Positions 34,180 to 44,082 of a stretch of 63,271 bases of DNA are shown one piece after another. The position numbers and the translations under genes were made by a program. The stretch lies in NCBI GenBank assembly GCA_963557065.1, contig CAUWCT010000046.1, positions 1 to 63,271 on the forward strand, given 5' to 3'. Source of the DNA: UMGS1370 sp963557065 (lineage in GTDB: Bacteria > Bacillota > Clostridia > Lachnospirales > Lachnospiraceae). The notes beneath the pieces are model-generated. The model saw nothing but the letters and a program-made list of their open reading frames with translations, was not told the DNA's origin and searched no databases. How positions within the stretch are numbered: position 1 is the stretch's first letter; every line of letters begins with the position of its first letter.

Positions 34180-35472
34180 TTACTTCATTAATAAATCAGG
34201 CAATGTCATGGTCAATGCCGGAACATACGTAACTAAAAGCAATGTAATTACCATGGGAATGTATAATGGAAGGATTGCCTTTGAAACTTTTTCAATCTTC
34301 ATATGACCGATTGCACAACCTGTAAACAACGCTGTTCCTACTGGCGGGGTACATAATCCAATTCCTAAATTCAGCATCATTACTACGCCAAATTGAATCG
34401 GGCTCATTCCAAAACTTTGTACTACCGGCAGCAAGATCGGAGCCATAATCAAAACCAGAGGCGCTAAATCCATAAAACATCCCAATACTAAAAGGATCAT
34501 ATTGATTAAAAGCAACACCACATACTTATTATCACTGATTCCCAAGAGTAATTGGGTTGCCAGACTGGGAACATTTAAATAGGTCATCATCCATCCAAAA
34601 GCACCTGCAGCAGCAATCAATCCATATACCATCGACAACGTTTTTACTGTAGATCCAAGAATCCTTGGTATGTCAGAAAGCTTCAGTTCCCTGTAAATAA
34701 AAAATCCCACAAAGGCACAGTATAAACATGCGATTGCCGCAGATTCTGTCGCCGTAAAAAATCCTGCCGAAACGCCTCCAATGATAATTACCATTGCCAG
34801 CATAGCAAAAAAAGTGTCCTTTGTTACTGCCAGCGCTTCTTTAAACGGTACGCGTTCTCCTTTTGGATAGTTTCGCTTTTTTGAAATAATATAACAGCAA
34901 ATCATAAGCGAAATACCAAGCAGAATACCTGGTATATATCCTGCGCAAAACAGACTGCCTACAGAAACTCCGCCTGCTACCATTGAATATAAAACCATAT
35001 TATGGCTGGGGGGAATAATCAATCCCTGACAAGAACTTGCTACTGTCACCGCAACCGAAAAATCTTTATCGTACCCCGCTTCTTCCATCATAGGGATTTC
35101 CAAAACGCCAAGAGAAGAAACGTCTGCAATAGCAGAACCGGAAATACCTCCAAACAGCATTGATGCCAAAACATTTACATGCGCAAGACCTCCTGTAATC
35201 TGCCCCACACATACATTGGCAAATTTCAGGAGTCGGCTGGATATTCCTCCAGCCGCCATCAATTCACCCATCAGAATAAAAAACGGGATTGCTAACAGAG
35301 AAAATGAATTTAACTGTTTACACATTTGCTGTACCAGCGTCATTGCCGGAATCTCCATATAAATCATTGCCGCTGCAGCCGCTAATACCATTGAAAATGT
35401 GATTGGCATTTTTATAATTACCAGTATGGCAAAGGTCAAAAGTAAAATTGCAATCGCAATAGGCTCATTCAT
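34180..35472 (-). CDS. TRAP transporter large permease (DctM type)
   Basis: A 430-residue membrane permease with about 12 hydrophobic segments, the usual DctM size. Characteristic stretches are IPFFILMGELM, LFGGISGSAIADVSSLG and IPPSHNMVLYS. It carries solutes across the membrane using an ion gradient, together with the small subunit and the binding protein. The start at 35472 has AAGGAGGAG upstream and overlaps the end of the small-subunit gene by 8 bp. Confidence 0.95.
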   Translation of the reverse strand: MNEPIAIAILLLTFAILVIIKMPITFSMVLAAAAAMIYMEIPAMTLVQQMCKQLNSFSLLAIPFFILMGELMAAGGISSRLLKFANVCVGQITGGLAHVNVLASMLFGGISGSAIADVSSLGVLEIPMMEEAGYDKDFSVAVTVASSCQGLIIPPSHNMVLYSMVAGGVSVGSLFCAGYIPGILLGISLMICCYIISKKRNYPKGERVPFKEALAVTKDTFFAMLAMVIIIGGVSAGFFTATESAAIACLYCAFVGFFIYRELKLSDIPRILGSTVKTLSMVYGLIAAAGAFGWMMTYLNVPSLATQLLLGISDNKYVVLLLINMILLVLGCFMDLAPLVLIMAPILLPVVQSFGMSPIQFGVVMMLNLGIGLCTPPVGTALFTGCAIGHMKIEKVSKAILPLYIPMVITLLLVTYVPALTMTLPDLLMK

Positions 35473-36007
35473 GATTCTCCTCCTTATCCTCATGCTCTTT
35501 GTCATAGGTATCTTCTGTCTTTTTATATGGTTTCAGCCCTAAAATATCTAAAAGCACGAAATAAATAATACATATTCCGCTAATCGGAATCATAATATAC
35601 ATCAATGTCGAAGGAAGTTTTGTAACCGGTAATGTCGAAGTGCTGGTATAAATACAGATCTTAATCCCATAATACAGGAAAATTGCCCCTACAACGAGAT
35701 GGAGTATTTGAATGATTCTATCTACTGCTTTTTTCACAGTTTCCGGAAACCACGAATAAAACATTTCGACTGCTATATGCAAATTTTTTTCTACTCCAAT
35801 GGCAATTCCGGCAAATGCCATCCATATAGTCAAAAGCAGCGCTATTTCCTGATTCCAGCGAATGTTTGATTGAAATATATTCCTTGCTGCTACCTGCATA
35901 CTTACAATTAAAATAACAAAGAGCAATACCCATCTGGCATATCCATAGAGCACCTGGTACATTCTGTTGAAAACTACAATTAAACCTTTTTTTATTCCTC
36001 TAAGCAT
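35465..36007 (-). CDS. TRAP transporter small permease (DctQ type)
   Basis: A 180-residue membrane protein with four hydrophobic segments, the usual DctQ layout; RWNQEIALLLTIWMAFAGIA matches the family. The C-terminus is highly charged and cytoplasmic. It forms the permease with the DctM subunit encoded directly downstream, with an 8-bp gene overlap. Confidence 0.93.
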   Translation of the reverse strand: MLRGIKKGLIVVFNRMYQVLYGYARWVLLFVILIVSMQVAARNIFQSNIRWNQEIALLLTIWMAFAGIAIGVEKNLHIAVEMFYSWFPETVKKAVDRIIQILHLVVGAIFLYYGIKICIYTSTSTLPVTKLPSTLMYIMIPISGICIIYFVLLDILGLKPYKKTEDTYDKEHEDKEENHE

Positions 36008-36025
36008 AATCAGTCTCCTATTGGA

Positions 36026-37108
36026 TTACTCACCTGCTGCTACAATTTGGTCAATTAATTCCGCATATTTTCCATCTTCATAACTATACCAAATTGGCTC
36101 ACATGCTTCCCGAAACTTTTCCAGTTCCTCTTCTGTCAACTCTGTAATGGTAACATTTCCAGACTCCAGCAGTTTTTCCTCATTTATCTTTTCCGCCTCA
36201 GCCCAGAGACCTTTCTGCAATTCCCAGGACTCTAATGCCACATCATCAATGATTTTCAAATCTTCCTCGCTGATTTTCTCACGAGTTTTTGTACTCATAA
36301 CCAAAATATCTGCTGACATTGTATGGTTATCTTTCACAAAATACGGCGCCACCTCATAATGGGTAGTATCCAGATAATTTACAATCGAATTTTCCGCTGC
36401 GTCACACACTCCCGTCTGCAGTGCAGAATATACTTCAGAATAAGCAGTTGCGACAGAGCTGGCCCCAAGGGCTTCAACCATAGACATCATCAGTTCTGAC
36501 TCCTGAACCCTGACCAACATTCCTTTCATATCTTCCGGGGAATGAATTTCCTTTTTGGTATTATAAAAGCATCTGGTTCCTGCATCGTAGTAGGTTAAAC
36601 CATACAGTCCTTTTTCTGCCATTTCGTCACCGCGGAGAATCCCCATTCCCACTTCGCCGCCATGCGCTGCCCAAAAATGGTCCAAATCTTTATAAATATA
36701 TGGCATCATCAAAGCATTATATTCTCCGACAAAATTTGTCATTGTAGACAAATCCGCTTTAATAATATCCATACCGCCATATTGTGCCTGTTCTAAGCAG
36801 GAAACTGCATCTCCTAATTCTCCATTATGGTGAACCTCAATAAAAATACGTCCATCTGTTCTTTTATTTACTTCTTCTGCGAACCATTCGACTGCCTTTG
36901 ATGTAGCATTCGACTCCGGCTGATTATTTGCCAGTTTCAAAGTTAACGTATCTGCATTTTTCTGTGTCACTTCTCCGCTTTCTTTCTCTGCGGCAGACTG
37001 TGAAGAAGCTATAGCAGTTTCTTTTGTTTCGCCAGAAGAGCCACAAGCAGTCAATGCGCTGACCATCACTGCTGCAAATGTTAATGATACTATTTTTGTA
37101 AATCTCAT
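36026..37108 (-). CDS. TRAP transporter solute-binding lipoprotein (DctP type)
   Basis: A 360-residue extracytoplasmic binding protein with lipobox SALTAC (Cys at about 22) and a DctP fold. Family markers include LANNQPES near the N-terminus, the ligand-site segment GTRCFYNTKKEIHSPEDMKG, VQESELMMSMVEALGASS and SEVYSALQTGVCDAAENS. The Arg in the VRVQES segment corresponds to the residue that binds substrate carboxylates in this family, so a sugar acid or other organic acid is likely. GAAGGAGG precedes the ATG. Confidence 0.94.
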   Translation of the reverse strand: MRFTKIVSLTFAAVMVSALTACGSSGETKETAIASSQSAAEKESGEVTQKNADTLTLKLANNQPESNATSKAVEWFAEEVNKRTDGRIFIEVHHNGELGDAVSCLEQAQYGGMDIIKADLSTMTNFVGEYNALMMPYIYKDLDHFWAAHGGEVGMGILRGDEMAEKGLYGLTYYDAGTRCFYNTKKEIHSPEDMKGMLVRVQESELMMSMVEALGASSVATAYSEVYSALQTGVCDAAENSIVNYLDTTHYEVAPYFVKDNHTMSADILVMSTKTREKISEEDLKIIDDVALESWELQKGLWAEAEKINEEKLLESGNVTITELTEEELEKFREACEPIWYSYEDGKYAELIDQIVAAGE

Positions 37109-37140
37109 AAGAATTTCCTCCTTCTACTTCTCTTATTTGC

Positions 37141-37902
37141 CTACCTGACCGAATATCCCCCATCAACAGGAATTAACGTACCTGTAATATAATCAGATGC
37201 CGAAGAAGCCAGAAAAACTGCTATTCCCTCAAAATCTTCCGGCACTCCCCATCTGCCCATAGGAAGCCTTTCATCTACCGGTTTTCTCTTCTCAGAATCA
37301 TTCCAAATACTTCTCGTCAATTCTGTCTGAATATATCCTGGCGCTATCGCATTCACACAAATACCATACTGCGCAAATTCATTAGACAATGCTTTTGTCA
37401 GCCCCATAATTCCATGTTTGGAGCAAGTGTAACCCACTACATTGATTCCCCCAAATATAGTGAATAATGATGCTGTATTAATTATTTTTCCTTTATATCC
37501 TCGCTCTTTAAAATGATTGCCTGCTTTTTGAGACAATAAAAATGCCGAGCGGAGATTAACCGCTATGATCCTGTCAAATACTTCTGCCGGATATTCCAAC
37601 GCGCAGGTTCGATACTGCATTCCTGCATTATTAAACAAAATATCAATACATCCTGCTTCCGTGATAATCTCCTTCCAGACATGATCAATTTCCTCCGACA
37701 TTCCCAGATCTGCCTGATAGCATTTAATCGTTCCTCCCCTCTCTCTGACTTTGCGCTGAGTATCTGATAAGTCTGATACATCAATGGCTATAATTTCTGC
37801 CCCGGCAGATGCAAGTCCCTGCGCAATACCTTGTCCAATCCCCGCTGCACATCCTGTGACAACTGCTTTCTTCCCATATAAAGAAAATAAACTATTTGTC
37901 AT
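37141..37902 (-). CDS. SDR-family oxidoreductase (KduD-like)
   Basis: A 253-residue short-chain dehydrogenase and the first gene of the TRAP operon. The cofactor motif is VTGCAAGIGQGIA (about 15-27), with NNAG (about 90), catalytic INTASLF and YTCSKHG. The C-terminus DYITGTLIPVDGGYSVR is typical of gluconate/2-deoxygluconate-type dehydrogenases. It may interconvert the hydroxyl and keto forms of a sugar acid; this rests on resemblance and the transporter context. The ribosome-binding site GGAGGG lies 13 nt upstream, a long spacing. Confidence 0.88.
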   Translation of the reverse strand: MTNSLFSLYGKKAVVTGCAAGIGQGIAQGLASAGAEIIAIDVSDLSDTQRKVRERGGTIKCYQADLGMSEEIDHVWKEIITEAGCIDILFNNAGMQYRTCALEYPAEVFDRIIAVNLRSAFLLSQKAGNHFKERGYKGKIINTASLFTIFGGINVVGYTCSKHGIMGLTKALSNEFAQYGICVNAIAPGYIQTELTRSIWNDSEKRKPVDERLPMGRWGVPEDFEGIAVFLASSASDYITGTLIPVDGGYSVR

Positions 37903-37925
37903 TTCACAATTACTTCCCTCCTTAA

Positions 37926-37981
37926 GAAACCGTTTTCATGTATGTTATTTGTATTATAAGTCATGAAATCGGTTTCGTCAA
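37926..37981 (-). promoter_or_regulatory. TRAP operon promoter with two LacI-type operators
   Basis: On the minus strand TTGACG (37981-37976) and TATAAT (37958-37953) are 17 bp apart. Palindrome 1, TGAAATCGGTTTCG (37964-37977), fills the spacer. Palindrome 2, read on the minus strand as TGAAAACGGTTTC (37938-37926), lies between the -10 and the gene. Both match the TGAAANCGNTTTC pattern of LacI/CcpA operators. The cognate LacI-type protein in the operon, or CcpA, may bind here. Confidence 0.75.
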
Positions 37982-38144
37982 TAGTTTTTTTGTACATTTT
38001 CTACATTTACAATATACGAAAGGGTTCGTCTTGACGAACTCTCGCGCCGGAGCGCGGTTGCGTAAGTAACCATCTTCCCTAAGCGCGGAGTGCGCAACCT
38101 CGCGGAACGTTTTTATATCATAGGACGCAATTTCCTAAGATATA

Positions 38145-38195
38145 AAAAAGACCTGCCTCATAACTTGTCCAGTTATGCTGCAAGCCTGTTTTCAC
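38145..38195 (-). terminator. Second minus-strand terminator-like hairpin
   Basis: On the minus strand AGGCTTGC pairs with GCAGGTCT (two G-U pairs), and inside it CATAACT pairs with AGTTATG around GGACA. TTTTTT follows. It lies downstream of the first spoVG terminator and would insulate spoVG from the TRAP promoter. Confidence 0.6.
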
Positions 38196-38230
38196 CGTTA
38201 TAATCCGTTTTTATCTCCATACCTTTACAT

Positions 38231-38276
38231 AAAAGCAGCAGTTTCGGCAATATCATTCTTTGCCAAAACTGCTGCT
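38231..38276 (-). terminator. spoVG terminator
   Basis: AGCAGCAGTTTCGGCAA (38234-38250) pairs with TTGCCAAAACTGCTGCT (38260-38276) with a single C-A mismatch and a 9-nt loop. On the minus strand it ends in CTTTTATG. Confidence 0.8.
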
Positions 38277-38296
38277 AACCCATTGTTTTTACTTTA

Positions 38297-38581
38297 TTAT
38301 ACAGCCTGACTCTCTTCAGCGTGTTCCAACAATGTATTTTTGTATTTGTCTAAAATCACGCCCTGAATCAAATCTCTGGTCGCAGAATTGATGGGATGTG
38401 CAATATCCCGGTACTCCCCGTCTGCTGCCTTGCGGCTTGGCATTGCAATAAACAAACCCTTTTCTCCCTCAATCACTTTGATGTCATGGATAACAAATTC
38501 GTTATCCAGTGTGATGGAAACTATTGCTTTCATCTTTCCTTCTTTTTCGATTCGTCTTACTCTCACATCTGTAATCTGCAT
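38297..38581 (-). CDS. spoVG: Septation/sporulation regulator SpoVG
   Basis: A 94-residue protein of normal SpoVG length. MQITDVRVRRIEKEGKMKAI opens it, then VIHDIKVIEGEKGLFIAMPS and RDIAHPINS follow, all family hallmarks. SpoVG is a small nucleic-acid-binding regulator found in spore formers and relatives, acting on septation and other processes. GGAGGGG precedes the ATG. It has its own terminator and lies 85 bp after glgD on the same strand. Confidence 0.95.
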   Translation of the reverse strand: MQITDVRVRRIEKEGKMKAIVSITLDNEFVIHDIKVIEGEKGLFIAMPSRKAADGEYRDIAHPINSATRDLIQGVILDKYKNTLLEHAEESQAV

Positions 38582-38666
38582 AGATGCAACCCCTCCATCA
38601 TTCTCGTATTACCTTTACGGTGTATATTTTCCTGCTGCGCCCCCGCGCTTTTGCAGGTTTTCCTGG

Positions 38667-39788
38667 CTATAGTGTATATCTCTCGTTTTTTTCTACAACA
38701 ATCTTAATATTATCCGGCGTTCCAATATGGGTTGTGTTGGCGCGGATGGTATCCCTGCTCTCCACAATACAGTTTTCAATCACTGTATTATCCCCAATAT
38801 AGACATCATTGAGAATGATGGAGTTTTTAATGATACAGTTGTTTCCAATATATGCCTGTTTAAACAGAATGGAATTTTCCACTGTGCCGTTTAAAATACA
38901 TCCGCTGGATATAAGACTGTTCTTCACATTGGCGCCTGGATTATATTTTGCCGGCGGCATATCGTCAATCTTGGAATATACATCCGGATACTGCCGGAAA
39001 AAGTAATCTCTGACCTCCGGCTTTAAGAAGTCCATATTGGTCTTGTAATAGGACTCTACAGAGGCAATATTGCTCCAATAGGTATCCATCTTGTAGGCAT
39101 AAATCCTTTTTAGGTTCTTATAACGGACTAAAATATCTTTTACAAAGTCATACCGATCTTCTGCTGCGCACCGCTCGATCAGTTCAATCAGCTGGCGTCT
39201 GCGTATCACGTAGATACCGCAGGAGATGGTATTGGCATCCGATACCATCGGCTTTTCTTCAAAATCTACGATCCTGCCGTCGTCATTGATTTTTACGCAT
39301 CCAAAACGGGTAACATCCTCATTTTCCGCCATCTTTTTGCAGACAACGGTAATATCTGCTTTTTTCTCAATATGATATTCCAGTACCTTATTATAATCCA
39401 TCTTGTAAATGCCGTCTCCGGCTGCAATGACTACATAAGGCTCATGGCTGCTTTTTAAAAATGACAGGTTCTGATACAGTGCGTCTGCTGTTCCCCTGTA
39501 CCAGTCGCTGCTGTCTGCCGTAATGGTTGGAGTAAATACAAACAGTCCCCCCTGTTTTCTGCCGAAATCCCACCATTTGGAAGAGCTTAAGTGCAGGTTC
39601 AGGGAGCGTGAATTATACTGAGTAAATACGGCCACATTCTGAATGTGGGAATTGGTCATGTTGCTCAGCGCAAAGTCAATGCTGCGATAGCTTCCTGCCA
39701 CCGGCATTGCCGCAATCGCTCTCTTGTTGGAAAGTTCTCTCATCCGTTTGCTGTTGCCGCCTGCTAAAACGATACCGATTGCTCTCAT
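38667..39788 (-). CDS. glgD: Glucose-1-phosphate adenylyltransferase subunit GlgD
   Basis: A 373-residue GlgC-like subunit. It has a nucleotidyltransferase fold at the N-terminus (IGIVLAGGNSKRMRELSNKR, where GlgC normally has GGxGxRLxxLT) and a left-handed beta-helix at the C-terminus (GCILNGTVENSILF, YIGNNCIIKNSII). In Firmicutes GlgD partners GlgC and modulates ADP-glucose synthesis for glycogen. The ATGA overlap with glgC (39785-39788) shows tight coupling. Confidence 0.93.
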   Translation of the reverse strand: MRAIGIVLAGGNSKRMRELSNKRAIAAMPVAGSYRSIDFALSNMTNSHIQNVAVFTQYNSRSLNLHLSSSKWWDFGRKQGGLFVFTPTITADSSDWYRGTADALYQNLSFLKSSHEPYVVIAAGDGIYKMDYNKVLEYHIEKKADITVVCKKMAENEDVTRFGCVKINDDGRIVDFEEKPMVSDANTISCGIYVIRRRQLIELIERCAAEDRYDFVKDILVRYKNLKRIYAYKMDTYWSNIASVESYYKTNMDFLKPEVRDYFFRQYPDVYSKIDDMPPAKYNPGANVKNSLISSGCILNGTVENSILFKQAYIGNNCIIKNSIILNDVYIGDNTVIENCIVESRDTIRANTTHIGTPDNIKIVVEKNERYTL

Positions 39789-41059
39789 CTTATACCACCT
39801 GCCTTTATAATGTAGTCCCCGCTTGCCAGTGATCCGTCAGGATAGTCCTCCGGCTGGGTGACGCCGGAAATCGCTGTGTTTTTGCCAATCTTTACTCCGT
39901 CCGGAATGACAGAATGTTCTCCCACTGTAACCAAATCAAACTGATATACCTTGGGATCATACTTGCTTGGCGCATACTCGCCTGTACCGAGTTCAGCGTT
40001 CCTGCCAATACATACATCTTCTGCAATAATCGCCTTATTGATCACCGCGCCTTCTTCAATCCTGCTGTTCTGCATGATAATGGAATCGCGGATCACCGCA
40101 CCTTTGCCAATGGTGACGCCTGCGCCGATTACAGAGTTGTGGACTTCTCCGTAAACTTCTGTTCCCTCGCCGATAATACTTCTCTCAATCACTGCTTCTG
40201 AGGATATGTACTGGGGCGGAATAATCTCGCTTCTGGTATATACTTTCCAGTATTCCTCATAAAGGTTAAATTCCGGAATAATATCAATGAGTTCCATATT
40301 GGCTTCCCAGTAAGAACCCAATGTTCCTACATCTTTCCAATAACCGTTGTACTCGTAAGCAAAAATCCTGTCTCCCCTTCCATGACAGTAGGGGATAATA
40401 TGCTTGCCAAAATCGCAGCCGGGCTCGTCCTGCATCGTAATCAGGGCGTCCCGAAGTACAGGCCAGGAGAATATGTAGATACCCATAGATGCCAGATTGC
40501 TCCTGGGCACTGCAGGTTTTTCCTCAAAATCTGTAATCCGGTTGTGCTCATCGGTAATAACCACGCCAAACCGGCTGGCTTCCTCAATAGGAACCGGCAT
40601 AGCCGCAATGGTGATATCCGCATTGTTTGCCTTGTGATAATCCAGCATTACTTCATAATCCATTTTATAAATATGATCACCGGAAAGAATCAGCACATAG
40701 TCCGGATTATATCCTTCCATATACTCCAGATTCTGATAAATCGCGTTTGCAGTACCTGTGTACCAATCGCTGCCCTTACTTCTCTCATAGGGCGGAAGAA
40801 CGGTAACGCCTCCCACGTTTCTGTCTAAATCCCAGGGAATACCGATTCCAATATGGGAATTTAAACGCAATGGCTGATACTGGGTCAAAACTCCCACAGT
40901 GTCAACGCCGGAATTGATACAGTTGCTCAGCGGAAAGTCAATAATGCGGTATTTTCCCCCGAATGATACCGCAGGTTTTGCAACCTTCTGGGTCAGAACG
41001 CCTAAGCGGCTCCCCTGTCCGCCAGCTAAAAGCATAGCTATCATTTCTTTTTTAATCAC
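39785..41059 (-). CDS. glgC: Glucose-1-phosphate adenylyltransferase GlgC
   Basis: A 424-residue enzyme making ADP-glucose from ATP and glucose-1-phosphate, the committed step of glycogen synthesis. Motifs: AMLLAGGQGSRLGVLT and KPAVSFGGKYRIIDFPLSNC at the N-terminus, the Asp in LILSGDHIYKMDY, FEEKP, and the C-terminal beta-helix repeats (SIIGEGTEVYGEV, VIRDSIIMQN). The start is GTG at 41059 with AGAGGTG upstream; a longer frame lacks a ribosome-binding site. Confidence 0.95.
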   Translation of the reverse strand: MIKKEMIAMLLAGGQGSRLGVLTQKVAKPAVSFGGKYRIIDFPLSNCINSGVDTVGVLTQYQPLRLNSHIGIGIPWDLDRNVGGVTVLPPYERSKGSDWYTGTANAIYQNLEYMEGYNPDYVLILSGDHIYKMDYEVMLDYHKANNADITIAAMPVPIEEASRFGVVITDEHNRITDFEEKPAVPRSNLASMGIYIFSWPVLRDALITMQDEPGCDFGKHIIPYCHGRGDRIFAYEYNGYWKDVGTLGSYWEANMELIDIIPEFNLYEEYWKVYTRSEIIPPQYISSEAVIERSIIGEGTEVYGEVHNSVIGAGVTIGKGAVIRDSIIMQNSRIEEGAVINKAIIAEDVCIGRNAELGTGEYAPSKYDPKVYQFDLVTVGEHSVIPDGVKIGKNTAISGVTQPEDYPDGSLASGDYIIKAGGIR

Positions 41060-41096
41060 GTTATCACCTCTTGCTGTTATATTTAATCGTGGGTCT

Positions 41097-41125
41097 ATTA
41101 TAGCATAGTTTTCATAAATAGTGAA
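41097..41125 (-). promoter_or_regulatory. glgC promoter
   Basis: TTCACT (41125-41120) and TATAAT (41102-41097) on the minus strand are 17 bp apart. The -10 is extended (TGCTATAAT). It lies 38 nt upstream of the GTG start of glgC. Confidence 0.7.
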
Positions 41126-41263
41126 CAAATAGCAAGTTTTTTTATTGTATTTTTTGTGCATATTCTGACAGTATATGAGCCTAATATCGATTTTTTTACA
41201 TTATAAGTTACATTTGTCAAATTTTAGACTGTTTCTTTACAAATTTTCCCTTTTTCGACATTG

Positions 41264-41348
41264 CAGCCGTTCAGCCGGGCATCTTCGGTTCCGTAATAGT
41301 TGTGCCATACATCTTCCTGCCCGCCTATGGCGGACAAAATGCGTCTGG
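41264..41348 (-). repeat. Diverged copy of the 151-bp element's right half
   Basis: Read on the minus strand, 41348-41293 begins GCCAGACGC, contains AGGAAGATGTATGGC and ends ACAACTATTAC. It aligns over 56 bases with 17004-17060 of the element near yyaC (GCCAGACGC ... AAGAAGATGCATGGCCGAAC), including the central hairpin. A second partial arm, GTTCAGCCGGGCATCTTCGG, lies beside it at about 41264-41290. Confidence 0.6.
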
Positions 41349-41389
41349 CAAAGCAGCTGCCCGGTTCGCATAAAAAGTTTCGCAAACCC

Positions 41390-41418
41390 TTGAATCCATA
41401 AGGAAAATATAGTACAAT
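41390..41418 (+). promoter_or_regulatory. asnS promoter
   Basis: TTGAAT (41390-41395) and TACAAT (41413-41418) are 17 bp apart and end 50 nt before the asnS start. I looked for a T-box leader in front of asnS; the AGGGTGGNACCGCG core is absent. Confidence 0.7.
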
Positions 41419-41468
41419 CGAGTTTAAATATGCCAGAAATTTTCAAAATGCAGAAAAGGAGAATACTC

Positions 41469-42860
<1,392 letters not shown>

Positions 42861-42898
42861 CGTACAAGTATCAAGAGAAAGAGGCCGCTTCTAAGACA

Positions 42899-42935
42899 CT
42901 GCTGCATGACACTTATTTTGCCATGCAGCAGTTTT
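42899..42935 (+). terminator. asnS terminator
   Basis: CTGCTGCATG (42899-42908) pairs perfectly with CATGCAGCAG (42922-42931) around a 13-nt loop, followed by TTTT. Confidence 0.85.
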
Positions 42936-43005
42936 GGCAGCAGCCCTTTTTTCAGTGTACTGTCTCGTTTCACCATCCGCACGCCAGTGCGCCACAGGAG
43001 GTATT

Positions 43006-44082
43006 ATGAAATTCATCCATACTGCTGATATTCACTGGGGGATGTCCCCGGACAGCGACAAGCCCTGGAGCAAGGAACGGGCGCAGGCTATCAAAGACTC
43101 TTTTCAGGAGGTTGTCAGACAGGCCGGTAAACGGGATGTGGATTTTCTGTTTATATCCGGAGATTTGTTCCACAGACAGCCGTTAGCCAGGGATTTAAAG
43201 GAAATTAACTACCTCTTTTCCACAATTCCCAGTGTGCGGGTTGTTCTGATTGCCGGAAACCACGATCGCATCCGGGCAAACTCTGCGGTTTTAAGCTTTT
43301 CCTGGTGCCCCAATGTCACATACCTGACAGGGGAGGATCTGGAATCTGTCTATATCAAAGAACTTAACACCGAAATCTATGGGTTCAGCTACCATACTGC
43401 TGAAATCCGGGAGGATCGTCTGAGTTCGATTCAGACTCCTGACAATGATCACATCCGTATTCTGCTGGCCCATGGAGGGGATTCTCTGCATCTTCCTTTT
43501 AACCGGGCTTGTCTGGCCTCTCTTCCTTTTGATTATATTGCCCTTGGCCATATACACAAACCGGAACTGGTGTTAGAGGGAAAAGCCGCCTACCCCGGCT
43601 CTTTAGAGCCTTTGGATAAGACAGAACTGGGGCCTCATGGATTTTATTACGGAGAAATCAATTCCCTCACCCATCGGGTCTCTATGCTGGAATTTGTTCC
43701 CCTTGCCCGATGCCAGTATATTTCTCTGGCAGTAGGGGTTACACCGACAACCACCAATTCGGAGCTGGCCGCCAGCATTTCCCAGGAAATCAGCAGACGT
43801 GGCGGTCAGAATATTTACCGTTTTCTCATCCGGGGGATGCGGGACCCGGACATTACCTTTGATTTGGACGTGCTGACTTCCCGTTTCCGGATTGTGGAAA
43901 TTATTGATAATTCCGAACCCCAGTATGATTTTTCTGCGCTGTTTGCAGAACATCCCAGCGATATGATTGGATTTTATATTCAGGCTCTTCAAAAAGACGA
44001 CATGAGCCAGGTAGAAAAAAAGGCATTATATTATGGAATCAATGCGCTTTTGCGCACTACGGATGAAAGGAGTCCGGTATGA
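43006..44082 (+). CDS. SbcD/YhaO-type metallophosphoesterase (DNA repair exonuclease)
   Basis: A 358-residue calcineurin-like phosphoesterase. Metal-site motifs are HTADIHWGM (about 4-12), SGDLFHR, AGNHDR, LLAHGGD and LGHIHKPE. In the SbcD/Mre11 family these two-metal sites cleave DNA ends. The start at 43006 has AGGAGG upstream. The gene overlaps the ATPase partner by 4 bp (44079-44082), the standard arrangement of an SbcD-SbcC/YhaO-YhaN pair. Confidence 0.92.
   Translation: MKFIHTADIHWGMSPDSDKPWSKERAQAIKDSFQEVVRQAGKRDVDFLFISGDLFHRQPLARDLKEINYLFSTIPSVRVVLIAGNHDRIRANSAVLSFSWCPNVTYLTGEDLESVYIKELNTEIYGFSYHTAEIREDRLSSIQTPDNDHIRILLAHGGDSLHLPFNRACLASLPFDYIALGHIHKPELVLEGKAAYPGSLEPLDKTELGPHGFYYGEINSLTHRVSMLEFVPLARCQYISLAVGVTPTTTNSELAASISQEISRRGGQNIYRFLIRGMRDPDITFDLDVLTSRFRIVEIIDNSEPQYDFSALFAEHPSDMIGFYIQALQKDDMSQVEKKALYYGINALLRTTDERSPV

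Larger units (their letters stand above)
37982..38296. other. Intergenic region with several hairpins
   Basis: A 0.3-kb gap upstream of the TRAP operon promoter and after spoVG, with no open frame. From left to right it holds GTTCGTC/GACGAAC, a GC-rich stretch CGCGCCGGAGCGCG, the inverted pair GGTTGCG/CGCAACC (about 38056-38099), an AT-flanked GGA/TCC hairpin near 38116-38142, a terminator-like stem near 38145-38195 and the spoVG terminator. The GC-rich part is unlike its surroundings. Confidence 0.55.

Noticed and set aside
41162..41468. Possible T-box leader before asnS
   Set aside because: The conserved T-box core AGGGTGGNACCGCG and antiterminator are absent; a simple promoter and a repeat copy explain the region.
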